Shown one piece after another: positions 34,852 through 44,781 of a stretch of DNA of 64,000 bases. The notes under the pieces were generated by a model. The model was not told the origin of the DNA. It saw nothing but the letters and a program-made list of their open reading frames with translations, and ran no database searches. A program made the translations under genes and the position numbers. Positions within the stretch are counted from its first letter, which is position 1. The number at the start of each line of letters is the position of its first letter. The stretch comes from Bradyrhizobium sp. 170 (GTDB lineage Bacteria; Pseudomonadota; Alphaproteobacteria; Rhizobiales; Xanthobacteraceae), in assembly GCF_023101085.1 (NCBI RefSeq), contig NZ_CP064703.1:4836001-4900000 (forward strand), in the 5' to 3' direction.

Positions 34852-35916
34852 TCACTCCGAGCCGGATCCGCCCGCCACGATCTTCTCGTTCAGCTTCTGA
34901 TCGACGGTCTGGACCGTGCGGTCGATCTCGGCATTGGGCGCGCCAAGCTCATGCGAAATCAGCTTCACCAGGAGGTCGACCCGCTCGATGAAGGGCGCGC
35001 CGGCGGCAACCGCACGGGCCGCCGATGACGGCTTGAGCAGGCTTTCCGCCGCTTTGGCGTATTTCTCGAAAGGCACCTGATCCGACGGATCGGCGCCCAA
35101 ACGGCGGGCGATGCCGTCGACATGGTCATAGATCGCCTGCGAGAGTTTTAGATCGCCGTGCACGGCGTCGCGGATCGACTGCGGCTCGTGCGGCGTGATG
35201 CAGCGGTAATTCCCGGTCAGCAGCATCGACCATTTCGCCAGCGGAACGAACAGCGAGTCGAACACCTTGAGCTTCACCGGAACGTCCTTGCCATCCAGTG
35301 TCACCGCGTCGATATCGGCTTCGAGCTCGCGAAGCATCTTGTTGTGCTGCTCGTCTTCAAAGGCCGCGGCCTTGAAGTTTGTCGGCAGGCCGACATGAAG
35401 GACGTTCGCGGCCTCTTCCGGCGGACGGAAGGCCTGCGGATCGGGCGAGCAGAGCGACACCAGTCCCGGCTTGAACCGCTCCCATACCGACGCATTGGTA
35501 TAGGCCTCCTCCAGATCCATGTCCGCCAGCGCCGGGATGCGCTTGAGATAGGGCAAGGGCGGCATGTTCATGATCGAAAGGCAAGGAAGCCCCGCCGTAG
35601 CGATCTTGATCATCAGAACCCGGATCGTATGGTTGGTGTATTGCGGCTCCTGCATCGCAAGGCCGACCAGATCGTAGCGGGAAAGGTCGACCTCGGCGGG
35701 CGTGGTGGCGTCCAGCTTGCCGGGCAGATCGCGCGAGAAGATCGCGCGGTGCACCGCCTCGTCACGCAGCTTGATGCGAACCTCAGTGCCGTCGCGGTTG
35801 ATGAGGTCTGCCGTCTTCCTCCGGCAAACCAGGGTCACGTTGTGACCCGCCATCAAAAGCTTCGTCGCCAGCAAGGAGCCATAGGAGGCTCCAAGGATCA
35901 AAATGTTGCGCGCCAT
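34852..35916 (-). CDS. Ketopantoate reductase-like (ApbA/PanE N-terminal) protein
   Basis: The 354-residue protein begins MARNILILGASYGSLLATKLL with the Rossmann motif GxSxGS at about 9-14, followed by NVTLVCRR and the ketopantoate reductase-type C-terminal helical domain (FVPLAKWSMLLTGNYRCITP). It is longer than E. coli PanE (303) and departs from the GxGxxG pattern, so it may act on another 2-oxo acid. The neighbouring genes give no pathway clue. Confidence 0.75.
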   Translation of the reverse strand: MARNILILGASYGSLLATKLLMAGHNVTLVCRRKTADLINRDGTEVRIKLRDEAVHRAIFSRDLPGKLDATTPAEVDLSRYDLVGLAMQEPQYTNHTIRVLMIKIATAGLPCLSIMNMPPLPYLKRIPALADMDLEEAYTNASVWERFKPGLVSLCSPDPQAFRPPEEAANVLHVGLPTNFKAAAFEDEQHNKMLRELEADIDAVTLDGKDVPVKLKVFDSLFVPLAKWSMLLTGNYRCITPHEPQSIRDAVHGDLKLSQAIYDHVDGIARRLGADPSDQVPFEKYAKAAESLLKPSSAARAVAAGAPFIERVDLLVKLISHELGAPNAEIDRTVQTVDQKLNEKIVAGGSGSE

Positions 35917-36062
35917 ACTCTGTCTCTTTCACAAATGATGCCGGATTCTTCTTGACCGCCGACCCTGCGGGGACCGAAATTTCGCCCGTGGCATACAACG
36001 AATTGATAGGTGTTACAATCACATAGCGGTCCGCTAGGACGGAATTAAAAGGGAAGTATTCC

Positions 36063-36142
36063 TAGGACCGCGTTGCCGGCACCACGCCGGCCAGGGTGAA
36101 CACCAGCGCCATCACCTGCGTCACTCCGCGCGGCTCGCCAGG
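36063..36142 (-). pseudogene. Fragment of an EamA transporter gene (3' end only)
   Basis: About 80 bases match the 3' end of the EamA gene at 38333-39244, including the stretches encoding VTQ-VALVFTLAGVV. There is no upstream part. It directly abuts the 3' end of the MFS gene, as if the MFS gene and its regulator had been inserted into, or recombined next to, a former EamA gene. Confidence 0.6.
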
Positions 36143-36149
36143 CGAAACC

Positions 36150-37580
36150 TCAGGGCTTCCGCAGGTGGCGCAGGCGCAAGCCCGCCAGGCAGGCGATGGC
36201 CGCTGGCACGACGAAGCTTGCTGGCACCCAGAACGCCACTTGCATCATGTTTTCATCCGCAGCCCCGGCGGAGAAGCCACTGGCATTTGCAACCAGGCCC
36301 GCGAGCGCCGCGCCCAGGGCAAACCCGGTCTGCTGGACGGTGGGGACCGAGGAGGCCGCGACGACCTCATCACCCGCTTTGGCGCCGCTCATGATCCGGT
36401 GGGCGACAAAGGGCCAGCATTGGCCGATGCCCATTCCCAGCGCGACGATGGCCGGGATCAAGGCCAGCGTCGCCGCAGAGCTTGGGAGCAGCGACGCGAT
36501 AGCCATTAGGCCGATGCCCATCACCACCGGTCCGGCCAGCATGAATCGGTCTGGCCATGACCCGGATGCGCCGGCCGTGACAAGGGACGCGATCGTCCAT
36601 CCCAGTGAGCCGCTTGCAACCATGAAACCGGCCGCCAGTGGATCCAGTCCGCGCAAGTGCTGCAGGAAGATGGGCACGTATATCTGCAACGGGCTGAATG
36701 TGATGCAAAGCAGCAGCGCCAGCCACAACCCTACGCCGGTTGGCGTGTGCAATGAAAACGCATCGCTCGGCAGCAGCGGCGCCGCCGCGACACGATCAAG
36801 CCGCAGCATCGCCACCAGCGCGCCAATCGCAAGGACGATCAGGCCGGTTTTGGCAAACGATGCATCGACGATCGAGGCTGAAGACATCCCGGCGATCGCG
36901 AGCCAGATCAATGCGACGCGTCCGGCCGGCAGGCGTGCAGCGGGTGTCCGGCGTTCCGACGTGCCCGGCGGCAGGATGACATAGGCGCTGACAGCCAGTA
37001 TGCCTGCGACGATCGCGGTCGCGACGAACGCACCGCGCCAATTGCCGAAGCGGGCGAACATTCCGCCGACCAGCGGCCCCAGCAAGACAGACATGCTCCA
37101 ACTGGTCGACATCAATGCAATCGTCCGTGACCAGACGGCTTCCGGAAAAGTCGCTCGCACCGCGACATAGGCTGCGGCCGCCTCCAACCCACCGCCGAAT
37201 CCCTGTACCAGCCGGCCGATGACGATCCAGCCCATTGTTGGCGCGAGCGAACAAAGCAACGCTCCGAGACCGAATATCGTTACACCGGCGCAGTAGGCCG
37301 CCCGGGGACCGACCGCAGCCGCGAGCATGCCGGCACAGCTCGCCGCGACAATGGATGACGCAAGAAATGCGGTTGTCGGCCAACTCAACATGGCGACGCC
37401 GCCCAGTTCACCGGCGATGGACGGCAGCACGGTCGTCAGCATCAGAACGTTCATCGATTGAAGCAGCACACCGCCCAGCAGGATCCCGAGCGTAGGTATC
37501 CACTCCCATCTGAGGAGCGATCGCCATCCCTCGCGCCCCGGGTTCTGCTGCATGCCTGTTGCTTCCATTCCGGGACTCAT
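36150..37580 (-). CDS. MFS transporter, DHA2-like multidrug efflux type
   Basis: The 476-residue protein has about 14 transmembrane helices, with the DHA2-type opening LGGVLLQSMNVLMLTTVLPSIAGELG, the motif A-like RAAYCAGVTIFGLGALLCSLA and motif C-like SMSVLLGPLVGGMFA. Such pumps exchange protons for drugs or metabolites. It is divergent from an HTH regulator with a cysteine cluster, and an inverted repeat lies between them, so expression is likely controlled by that regulator. Start 37580 gives a short polar N-terminus. Confidence 0.88.
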   Translation of the reverse strand: MSPGMEATGMQQNPGREGWRSLLRWEWIPTLGILLGGVLLQSMNVLMLTTVLPSIAGELGGVAMLSWPTTAFLASSIVAASCAGMLAAAVGPRAAYCAGVTIFGLGALLCSLAPTMGWIVIGRLVQGFGGGLEAAAAYVAVRATFPEAVWSRTIALMSTSWSMSVLLGPLVGGMFARFGNWRGAFVATAIVAGILAVSAYVILPPGTSERRTPAARLPAGRVALIWLAIAGMSSASIVDASFAKTGLIVLAIGALVAMLRLDRVAAAPLLPSDAFSLHTPTGVGLWLALLLCITFSPLQIYVPIFLQHLRGLDPLAAGFMVASGSLGWTIASLVTAGASGSWPDRFMLAGPVVMGIGLMAIASLLPSSAATLALIPAIVALGMGIGQCWPFVAHRIMSGAKAGDEVVAASSVPTVQQTGFALGAALAGLVANASGFSAGAADENMMQVAFWVPASFVVPAAIACLAGLRLRHLRKP

Positions 37581-37615
37581 ACGCCGGGATTGCCAGCAAT
37601 CGACGTCCAGGTTAT

Positions 37616-37639
37616 TTTAGATAGTAATTTCTTTCTAAA
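37616..37639. promoter_or_regulatory. Inverted repeat between the MFS gene and its regulator
   Basis: TTTAGA (37616-37621) and TCTAAA (37634-37639) flank 12 bases in an AT-rich patch eleven bases before the regulator start. It is a reasonable operator for the adjacent HTH protein. Confidence 0.45.
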
Positions 37640-37649
37640 TCAAGGGCGC

Positions 37650-38291
37650 ATGAATCAAGACGAAGATCGCAGTCAGGATCGCATCCTGTTTCACCTGAAG
37701 ACCCTCGGATCGCAGACCGCGGCCGACGTCGGGGCACGCCTCGACATGACCGCGGCCGGCGCGCGTCAGCATCTCGTCAAGCTCGAAACGGCAGGTCTGG
37801 TGGAAAGCGAGGATCGGCACGAAGGACGGGGACGGCCAAGGAAATACTGGCGGCTGGCGCCGCGAGGTCACGAACGATTTCCCGACCGTCATTCCGATCT
37901 AACACTTGATCTGTTGCGGTCCATGCGCGACGTCTTTGGAGAGCGCGGATTGGAACGGCTGATCGAGCACCGCGAACATGCGAGCATTGCAGATTACCGC
38001 AAGCTCGTCGGAGAGCGACGCTCGCTTCATCAAAAGCTGACCGTCCTCGCAGAAATTCGAAGCCGCGAGGGCTACATGGCGAGCGTCGTCAAAGACACGC
38101 GAGAAAGCTTTCTGTTCGTCGAGAACCACTGCCCGGTTTGCGCGGCGGCGGCAGCCTGCCAGGGTCTCTGTCGTTCAGAACTGGCGATCTTCCGCGCCGT
38201 GCTGGGGACCGACGTCACCGTCGAGCGCATCGATCATATTCTCGCCGGTGCCCGTCGCTGCGCTTACCGGATTGGCAAGCGTCAGCAGTGA
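37650..38291 (+). CDS. HTH transcriptional regulator with C-terminal cysteine cluster (SufR/COG2345-like)
   Basis: The 213-residue protein has an N-terminal winged helix (LKTLGSQTAADVGARLDMTAAGARQHLVKLETAGLVE, then the wing GRGRPRKYWRLA) and a C-terminal domain with Cys161, Cys164, Cys170, Cys174 and Cys204, the pattern of the SufR-like regulators that bind an iron-sulfur cluster or metal. It probably controls the divergent MFS pump in response to redox or metal stress. ATG 37650 is used; the longer frame upstream overlaps the MFS gene. Confidence 0.82.
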   Translation: MNQDEDRSQDRILFHLKTLGSQTAADVGARLDMTAAGARQHLVKLETAGLVESEDRHEGRGRPRKYWRLAPRGHERFPDRHSDLTLDLLRSMRDVFGERGLERLIEHREHASIADYRKLVGERRSLHQKLTVLAEIRSREGYMASVVKDTRESFLFVENHCPVCAAAAACQGLCRSELAIFRAVLGTDVTVERIDHILAGARRCAYRIGKRQQ

Positions 38292-38332
38292 CAACTTGGG
38301 GGCGATGGCCCTCGCCTTCCCCAAGCTGGCGG

Positions 38333-39244
38333 CTAAGACCGCGTCGCCAGCACCACACCGGCGAGCGTAAACACCAGCGCCACGATCTGCGTCACGCCGA
38401 GCGGCTCGCCGAGCGCGATCGCCGATGCCACGACGCCGATCACCGGCACCGCCATGGTGCCGATCGCCGCCACCGAGGCCGGCAGGCGGGCGAGCGCCGC
38501 GAACCAGCTCACATAGGCGATGCAGAACTGGATCACGGTCGAATAGACCAGCAGCCACCAGCCGAGTTGCGTCACCTTCTCTATATGCGTGGTCTCGATG
38601 GCGAGGCCGATGATGACGATCGGAAAACATCCCAGCCCGATCTGCCAGGCCGCGGCCGGGATCGGCGGCAGCGGCACCGGCAGCTTCTTCGCCAGCACGG
38701 TGCCGAGCGCAAAACCGAGCGCGCCGCACAGCGCCATCACCATGCCCGGCAGTTTTTCGGTCGTGGCAGTAATGCCGTTGCCGCCCATGATGGCGGCAAG
38801 GCCCGCGAACGCCATCACCAGCGCGACCGTGCGCAGGACAGTCGGCCGCTCGCCGAGCACCGGCCAGGCCAGAAGCGAAGCCCATACCGGCATGGTGTAG
38901 GCGATCAGCGCCGCCTCGCTCGCCGGCAGCCACAACAGCGCCAGCCCCATCAGCACCATCCAGCCCGTGACGTTGAGCAGCGCTGCCAGCATCAGCCGCG
39001 GCCACAGATGCCGCTCGACCTTCAGGCTCTGGGCGCGCGCCAGCGCCAGCACGGCCAACAGCGCAGCGCCGATCACGCCGGTGGTGCCGCGCAGCGTCAG
39101 CGGCGGCAGCTCGCTCAGCAGGTATTTTGTGACCGGCCAATTAAAGCCCCAGCCCACCGAGGTGATGGCGAGGAACATCAGGCCGGCGGGCGCGATCCGC
39201 GCACCCGCACTGGTGGGTTTTGATTCTGTCATGGAGCCCGGCAA
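38333..39244 (-). CDS. EamA-family drug/metabolite transporter (copy 2)
   Basis: The 303-residue protein has two EamA repeats (ten helices) with FLAITSVGWGFNWPVTKYLL near the start and VPVIGVVASAIALGEPLGVTQIV near the end. It is a paralogue of the gene at 29588-30478 and is also the source of the fragment at 36063-36142. It ends 41 bases past the convergent regulator. Substrate unknown. Confidence 0.88.
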   Translation of the reverse strand: MPGSMTESKPTSAGARIAPAGLMFLAITSVGWGFNWPVTKYLLSELPPLTLRGTTGVIGAALLAVLALARAQSLKVERHLWPRLMLAALLNVTGWMVLMGLALLWLPASEAALIAYTMPVWASLLAWPVLGERPTVLRTVALVMAFAGLAAIMGGNGITATTEKLPGMVMALCGALGFALGTVLAKKLPVPLPPIPAAAWQIGLGCFPIVIIGLAIETTHIEKVTQLGWWLLVYSTVIQFCIAYVSWFAALARLPASVAAIGTMAVPVIGVVASAIALGEPLGVTQIVALVFTLAGVVLATRS

Positions 39245-39970
39245 GGGATGGAATCAGCCCGCACCATGGCGCGTATCTGCCCCTCCGGCCACGGGTGCGC
39301 GGACATGCCAGACCTCCCTCCCCGTAGCCATACGGAAGCGCGGTCCGTAGCCCTACGTGAGTCTCGGGAACGCAATCCCGGCGGCTGAAAAAATACCTGC
39401 CCTGTGAACAGCGGGGCGAAGCCAACTTTCCACACGCCCGAACATTTTTTTTCCCTTGGGAATCCCTGAGGACTCACTGATACTTGGCGGCATCACAGGG
39501 CGGCATCACCCCCTGTTATCCCTCACTTTCCACCATATTTAGTATTTGATTCAGGAACTCGTACTAGTCCTTGACGGGCGCGACGGGTTTGGCCTAGCCT
39601 TCTCCTGGACGGCGCGAGTGAGTTTTGGGTCCCGCCGATCGCTCCCAAATGGGTTCCTTAACGAGCACTCCGTCGGCCGGTCGAGGCACGGATCGAGGGC
39701 TTGTCTGCCTTTGAAACGGGGTGATCCGGGGGGACGAAAAACGGGCTGAAACTGGCCCAGGAGACAAGTTGCGGCGTTGAGTTGAGGGATTGGCCCCGTC
39801 GATCGGCGGGACCTCGGGGTGGCGAAGACAGAAACAGGGCCGGGTCTACCGGTAGAGCTTGCGGATCTCAGGCCCAAGGTTGTCCTCAACCTTGGTGCCG
39901 ATGGTTCGCTCATTGATAACATCCGGCAACCGCAAAAAAGCGGACCGGTCAAGAAGACGGGGCACGACCA
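39245..39970. other. Long leader region upstream of nrdJ
   Basis: No gene is supported in these 726 bases. The repeat GGCGGCATCAC occurs twice (39486-39496, 39499-39509). A perfect 9-bp hairpin with TCCT loop, CCAAGGTTG/CAACCTTGG, is at 39874-39895. A cobalamin riboswitch was looked for and not convincingly found. GGCCCAGGAGACAAGTTGC near 39757 only partly resembles a B12 box. AT-rich CCATATTTAGTATTTG near 39532 might be a promoter or NrdR-like site. Confidence 0.4.
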
Positions 39971-42900
39971 ATGCGAATCGAACGGCGCAACACCACTTCC
40001 GGCCAGTCACCCTATGCAGGGATTGATTTCAGGCTGACGACATCGGAGATCCGCAACCCCGACGGTTCGATCGTGTTCCGGCTGGAAAATGTCGAAGTGC
40101 CCCAGTTCTGGTCGCAGGTCGCCTCCGACGTGCTGGCCCAGAAGTATTTTCGTAAAGCGGGCGTCGCCGCGCGCCTGAAGAAGGTCGAGGAAGAGACCGT
40201 GCCGTCCTGGCTGTGGCGCTCGGTGCCCGACACCGAGGCGCTGGCGCTTCTCCCCGAATCCGAGCGTTTCGTCAGCGAACTCAGCGCCAAGCAGGTGTTC
40301 GATCGGCTCGCCGGCTGCTGGACCTATTGGGGCTGGAAGGGCAACTATTTCTCGTCAGAAGAAGACGCACAGGCGTTCTTCGACGAGCTGTGTTTCATGC
40401 TGGCCAAGCAGATGGTCGCGCCGAACTCGCCGCAGTGGTTCAACACCGGGCTTCACTGGGCCTACGGCGTCGATGGCCCCGGCCAGGGCCATTATTATGT
40501 CGATCCGTTCACGGGGAAGCTGACCAAGTCGAAGTCGGCTTACGAGCATCCGCAGCCGCACGCCTGCTTCATCCAGGGCGTGGGTGACGACCTCGTCAAC
40601 GAGGGCGGCATCATGGACCTCTGGGTGCGTGAAGCGCGCCTGTTCAAATACGGCTCCGGCACCGGCTCCAATTTCTCCCGTCTGCGCGGCGAAGGCGAAA
40701 AGCTTTCCGGCGGCGGCCGCTCGTCCGGCCTGATGAGCTTCCTCAAGATCGGCGACCGCGCCGCGGGCGCTATCAAGAGTGGCGGCACCACGCGCCGCGC
40801 GGCCAAGATGGTCGTGGTCGACGCCGACCATCCAGATATCGAGACCTATATCGACTGGAAGGTGAAGGAGGAGCAGAAGGTTGCCGCTCTCGTCACCGGC
40901 TCCAAGATCAACCAGAAGCACCTGAAAGCCGTGCTGAAGGCCTGCGTGAACTGCGAAGGCTCGGGCGACGACTGTTTTGATCCTGAGAAGAACCCGGCGC
41001 TGCGCCGCGAGATCAAGCTGGCGCGCCGTGCGCTGGTGTCCGACAACGTCATTAAGCGCGTCATCCAGTTCGCCAAACAAGGCTACAAGGACATCGACTT
41101 CCCGACCTACGACACCGATTGGGATTCGGAAGCCTATCTCACGGTATCCGGCCAGAACTCCAACAACTCGGTCTCGCTGAAGGACGACTTCCTCCGCGCG
41201 GTCGAGACCGACGGCGACTGGAACCTGATCGGCCGCACCAACAAGAAGATCACCAAGACGCTCAAGGCCCGCGAGCTCTGGGAGAAGATCGGCCACGCCG
41301 CCTGGGCCTCGGCCGATCCCGGCCTGCACTTCAACACCACCATGAACGACTGGCACACCTGCAAGGCGTCCGGCGACATCCGCGCGTCGAATCCGTGCTC
41401 GGAATACATGTTCCTGGACGACACGGCGTGCAACCTGGCGTCCGCCAACCTGATCACGTTCTATTCGACCACCACAAAGCGGTTCGACGTCGAATCCTAC
41501 GAGCATCTGTGCCGGCTCTGGACCATCGTGCTCGAAATCTCCGTCATGATGGCGCAGTTCCCCTCGAAGGCGATCGCCGAACTCTCCTACGAGTTCCGCA
41601 CGCTGGGCCTCGGCTTTGCCAACATCGGCGGTCTCTTGATGACCATGGGGCTGCCTTACGACTCGAAGGAAGGCCGCTCGCTGTGCGGCGCGCTGACCGC
41701 GATCATGACCGGCGTCGCCTATGCGACCTCGGCCGAGATGGCCAAGGAATTGGGCCCCTTCCCCGGCTACAAGAAGAACACCCAGCACATGCTGCGTGTG
41801 ATCCGCAACCATCGCCGTGCGGCGCATGGCGAGAGCCGCGGCTATGAGGCGCTGGCGGTCAATCCCGTGCCGCTCGATCACGCCTCCTGCCCGCAGGCCG
41901 ACGTCATCACCCACGCCAAGGCGGCCTGGGACAAGGCGCTCGAGCTCGGCGAGCTCAACGGCTACCGCAACGCGCAGACCACCGTGGTGGCGCCGACCGG
42001 CACCATCGGCCTCGTGATGGATTGCGACACGACCGGCATCGAGCCTGATTTCGCGCTGGTGAAGTTCAAAAAACTCGCCGGCGGCGGCTACTGGAAGATC
42101 ATCAACCAGGCGGTGCCGGTGGCGCTGCGGACGCTCGGCTACAGCGAGGCTGATATCGCGGAGATCGAGGCTTACGCTGTCGGCCACGGCTCGCTCTCCA
42201 ATGCACCCGGCATCAATGTTTCCACCCTGAGGGCAAAGGGCTTCACCGACGAAGCCCTGGCCAAGGTTGAAAAGGCGCTGCCGACCGCCTTCGACATCAA
42301 GTTCGCCTTCAACAAGTGGACCTTTGGCGAGGACTTTCTGCGCGAGACGCTCAACATCGCACCGGAAGCGATCGCAGCCCCCGGCTTCGACCTGCTCTCG
42401 GCTGTTGGATTCACCAAGCGCGAGATCGAGGCCGCCAACGTGCACATCTGCGGCGCGATGACGGTCGAGGGAGCTCCCCACCTCAAGGCAGAACATTATG
42501 CGGTGTTCGACTGCGCCAACCCCTGCGGCAAGATCGGCAAGCGTTACCTGTCGGTCGAAAGCCACATCCGCATGATGGCGGCGTCGCAGCCGTTCATCTC
42601 GGGCGCGATCTCGAAGACCATCAACATGCCGAACGACGCCACCGTCGAGGATTGCAAGTCGGCGTATCTGCTGTCCTGGAAGCTCGCGCTGAAGGCCAAC
42701 GCGCTCTACCGCGACGGCTCGAAGCTGAGCCAGCCCTTGAACTCGCAGCTCATCAGCGATGATGACGACGAGGAAGATGCGACCGAGGCGTATTACGAGA
42801 AGCCGATGGCGGCGCGTGCCGCGCAAGTTTCCGAGAAGATCGTCGAGAAGCTCGTGGAGCGCATCGTCGTGATGCGCGAGCGCGAGAAGATGCCTGACCG

Positions 42901-43705
42901 ACGCAAGGGTTACACCCAGAAGGCGGTCGTCGGCGGGCATAAGGTGTACTTGCGCACCGGCGAGTATGACGACGGCCGTATCGGCGAGATCTTCATCGAC
43001 ATGCACAAGGAAGGCGCCGCGCTCCGCTCCTTCATCAACAACTTTGCCATCGCGGTTTCGCTCGGCCTGCAATACGGCGTGCCGCTGGAAGAGTATGTCG
43101 ACGCCTTCACCTTCACCCGCTTCGAGCCGGCGGGCCCCGTGCAGGGCAACGACTCGATCAAGTACGCGACCTCGATCCTCGACTATGTGTTCCGCGAACT
43201 CGCGGTCAGCTACATGTCGCGCTTCGATCTCGCCCATGTCGATCCGACCGAGTCGAATTTCGACGCGCTCGGCAAGGGCGTCGAGGAAGGCAAGGAGCCG
43301 TCCGACAGCCACCAGGCCACCAAATATCTGTCCAAGGGCCTGACCCGCTCGCGCACGGATAATCTGGTCGTCATGCGCGGCGTCGACGCGGATGCCCGCG
43401 GCTCCCACAACGTCACCGCCATCGCCGGACATGGCCCCAGCGCCCGCGCCTCCGACGCCCATGAAGGCGCGGTCGCGCTAAAGCAGGAATCCCAGCACGA
43501 CCTGTCGCCGACAGAAAAGCTGCAGTGGAGCAAATCAGGCGCCGCCGCCCAGGCCATCGCCCCCTCCAAAGCCGAACGCCGCGCTGAAGCCAAAGCCAAA
43601 GGCTACGAAGGCGAGATGTGCTCGGAGTGCGGCAACTTCACGCTGGTGCGGAATGGGACCTGCATGAAGTGCGATACGTGTGGCAGTACGACGGGGTGTT
43701 CGTAA
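39971..43705 (+). CDS. nrdJ: Adenosylcobalamin-dependent (class II) ribonucleoside-diphosphate reductase
   Basis: The 1244-residue enzyme reduces ribonucleotides to deoxyribonucleotides with a B12 radical, in the cytoplasm. It has [16 protein letters not shown], the active-site loop NPCSE at 474-478, [19 protein letters not shown] and a C-terminal zinc finger with Cys1217, Cys1220, Cys1231, Cys1234, Cys1237 and Cys1243, whose final cysteines probably shuttle reducing equivalents. Length and motifs match the large bacterial NrdJ of Bradyrhizobium and relatives. The long upstream leader suggests post-transcriptional or multi-site control. Confidence 0.97.
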   Translation: MRIERRNTTSGQSPYAGIDFRLTTSEIRNPDGSIVFRLENVEVPQFWSQVASDVLAQKYFRKAGVAARLKKVEEETVPSWLWRSVPDTEALALLPESERFVSELSAKQVFDRLAGCWTYWGWKGNYFSSEEDAQAFFDELCFMLAKQMVAPNSPQWFNTGLHWAYGVDGPGQGHYYVDPFTGKLTKSKSAYEHPQPHACFIQGVGDDLVNEGGIMDLWVREARLFKYGSGTGSNFSRLRGEGEKLSGGGRSSGLMSFLKIGDRAAGAIKSGGTTRRAAKMVVVDADHPDIETYIDWKVKEEQKVAALVTGSKINQKHLKAVLKACVNCEGSGDDCFDPEKNPALRREIKLARRALVSDNVIKRVIQFAKQGYKDIDFPTYDTDWDSEAYLTVSGQNSNNSVSLKDDFLRAVETDGDWNLIGRTNKKITKTLKARELWEKIGHAAWASADPGLHFNTTMNDWHTCKASGDIRASNPCSEYMFLDDTACNLASANLITFYSTTTKRFDVESYEHLCRLWTIVLEISVMMAQFPSKAIAELSYEFRTLGLGFANIGGLLMTMGLPYDSKEGRSLCGALTAIMTGVAYATSAEMAKELGPFPGYKKNTQHMLRVIRNHRRAAHGESRGYEALAVNPVPLDHASCPQADVITHAKAAWDKALELGELNGYRNAQTTVVAPTGTIGLVMDCDTTGIEPDFALVKFKKLAGGGYWKIINQAVPVALRTLGYSEADIAEIEAYAVGHGSLSNAPGINVSTLRAKGFTDEALAKVEKALPTAFDIKFAFNKWTFGEDFLRETLNIAPEAIAAPGFDLLSAVGFTKREIEAANVHICGAMTVEGAPHLKAEHYAVFDCANPCGKIGKRYLSVESHIRMMAASQPFISGAISKTINMPNDATVEDCKSAYLLSWKLALKANALYRDGSKLSQPLNSQLISDDDDEEDATEAYYEKPMAARAAQVSEKIVEKLVERIVVMREREKMPDRRKGYTQKAVVGGHKVYLRTGEYDDGRIGEIFIDMHKEGAALRSFINNFAIAVSLGLQYGVPLEEYVDAFTFTRFEPAGPVQGNDSIKYATSILDYVFRELAVSYMSRFDLAHVDPTESNFDALGKGVEEGKEPSDSHQATKYLSKGLTRSRTDNLVVMRGVDADARGSHNVTAIAGHGPSARASDAHEGAVALKQESQHDLSPTEKLQWSKSGAAAQAIAPSKAERRAEAKAKGYEGEMCSECGNFTLVRNGTCMKCDTCGSTTGCS

Positions 43706-43732
43706 GCGTTAGCTGAACAAGAATCTCTAGGC

Positions 43733-44437
43733 GTGGCTCGGACGCCCCTACGAAAAGGCCGTCCAATCGGGCGCCTTCATTTCCGCGACAAGCAGACTGG
43801 GCAATTTCAGTATCCCGATGATGCTCAAACAAAGCAGTTGGAACCTTGGTTTGTTTGGCAGATTGAGCGCAGCTATCAGGATTTTGAAGCCGTCTTTCGT
43901 GCTGAGGTGCAGGCTGCGGCAACTTACTGGGTGCCGAAAAGAGGCTCATATAGCACCAGAGACCTCGTAGACTCATTTGAGCGCTCGTTCCTACCTGAGC
44001 TACATGAGATAATCGGACAAACTGCCCTGTCTGAGTATCGCAATGCTGGTCGATGCTTTGCGTTCGGTCTGTGGACTGCGGCAGGCTATCATTCATGCCG
44101 CGCCGTTGAGGCTGTTTTACGTCCTTACTACTGCGAGTTTACGGGCAAGGAAGACAAAGAAGGCAAGACTTGGCACGCTTTGATTGAAGGATTGGAGGGC
44201 GTTAAGGATGAACCGAGGCCCGCTGACAAAACGTTATTTTACCTTCGCCAACTCAAAGACAATGAGCGAAATCCGTTGATGCATGTCCGCGTAGTCCTAG
44301 ATGAGCAGGATGCAGACTTATTGCTTGGGTCAGCAAAAATCGTGATAGTTCATATGGCGCGAGAAACAATCGCACTGAGAGCTGAGAAAGCTGCAATGCC
44401 ACTTCTGCAAGCAGCTATGCCCTCGAAGGCATCGTAG
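43733..44437 (+). CDS. Probable HEPN-domain protein
   Basis: The 234-residue protein is uncharacterised but contains a helical region with AGYHSCRAVEAVLRPYYCEF at about 117-136 and the motif Arg179-Asn-Pro-Leu-Met-His184 (R-x4-H), which matches the RNase signature of HEPN domains, followed by a helix (DADLLLGSAKIVIVHMARETI). Lower GC and lack of neighbours indicate acquired DNA. GTG 43733 is the only plausible start. HEPN proteins are frequent RNase toxins; no antitoxin is visible beside it, and the assignment is a prediction. Confidence 0.6.
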   Translation: MARTPLRKGRPIGRLHFRDKQTGQFQYPDDAQTKQLEPWFVWQIERSYQDFEAVFRAEVQAAATYWVPKRGSYSTRDLVDSFERSFLPELHEIIGQTALSEYRNAGRCFAFGLWTAAGYHSCRAVEAVLRPYYCEFTGKEDKEGKTWHALIEGLEGVKDEPRPADKTLFYLRQLKDNERNPLMHVRVVLDEQDADLLLGSAKIVIVHMARETIALRAEKAAMPLLQAAMPSKAS

Positions 44438-44463
44438 GCAAGCTTCTGGGATGGGTTGAGCAA

Positions 44464-44538
44464 GTAGCCCGGATGAGCGCAGCGACATCCGGGACCACTC
44501 TACACCACCTCGGATTTCGCTGCGCTCATCCGGGCTAC
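44464..44538. repeat. Palindromic repeat, type 1
   Basis: GTAGCCCGGATGAGCGCAGCG and its complement at the other end form a long hairpin with a short variable centre. It immediately precedes a PaiB gene fragment. Confidence 0.85.
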
Positions 44539-44545
44539 GCTCGCT

Positions 44546-44639
44546 GGTTGAGCTTTGACTGGCCCTCGATCTGGTCGACGACGAGGTCAATGACTCGGAT
44601 GGCGGCGAGCGTCGTCCCACGCTTGGTGGGCTCCATTTG
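44546..44639 (-). pseudogene. Fragment of a PaiB-like FMN-binding regulator gene
   Basis: About 93 bases match the gene at 55887-56531 (region 56018-56110) at roughly 87 percent by hand count, encoding on the minus strand MEPTKR, RVIDLVVDEIEGQSKLNQ-type residues. The rest of the gene is missing. It lies next to a palindromic repeat, which may have mediated the rearrangement. On the same strand 44640-44740 holds a further open stretch beginning MQEDFPNWTAVAKNIAKSG that I cannot assign. Confidence 0.65.
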
Positions 44640-44781
44640 TGCCCAAGATCGCATCGCTCATCCAAGACTACTATGACACCGCCGGATTTGGCGATGTTCT
44701 TGGCCACCGCGGTCCAATTGGGGAAATCTTCTTGCATACGCGCAGGAGTTGCGGAAGAGTCACTCCGATGGGGGGTGCGTC

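Noticed and set aside
39700..39960. Cobalamin riboswitch upstream of nrdJ
   Set aside because: A B12-box-like GGCCCAGGAGACAAGTTGC is present, but the other conserved elements of the family could not be found in order. Covariance-model search would be needed.
40355..43462. A minus-strand reading frame of over 1000 codons within nrdJ
   Set aside because: It is antisense to a clear reductase with all family motifs and shows the Arg/His/Gly-rich composition of a shadow frame in GC-rich DNA.
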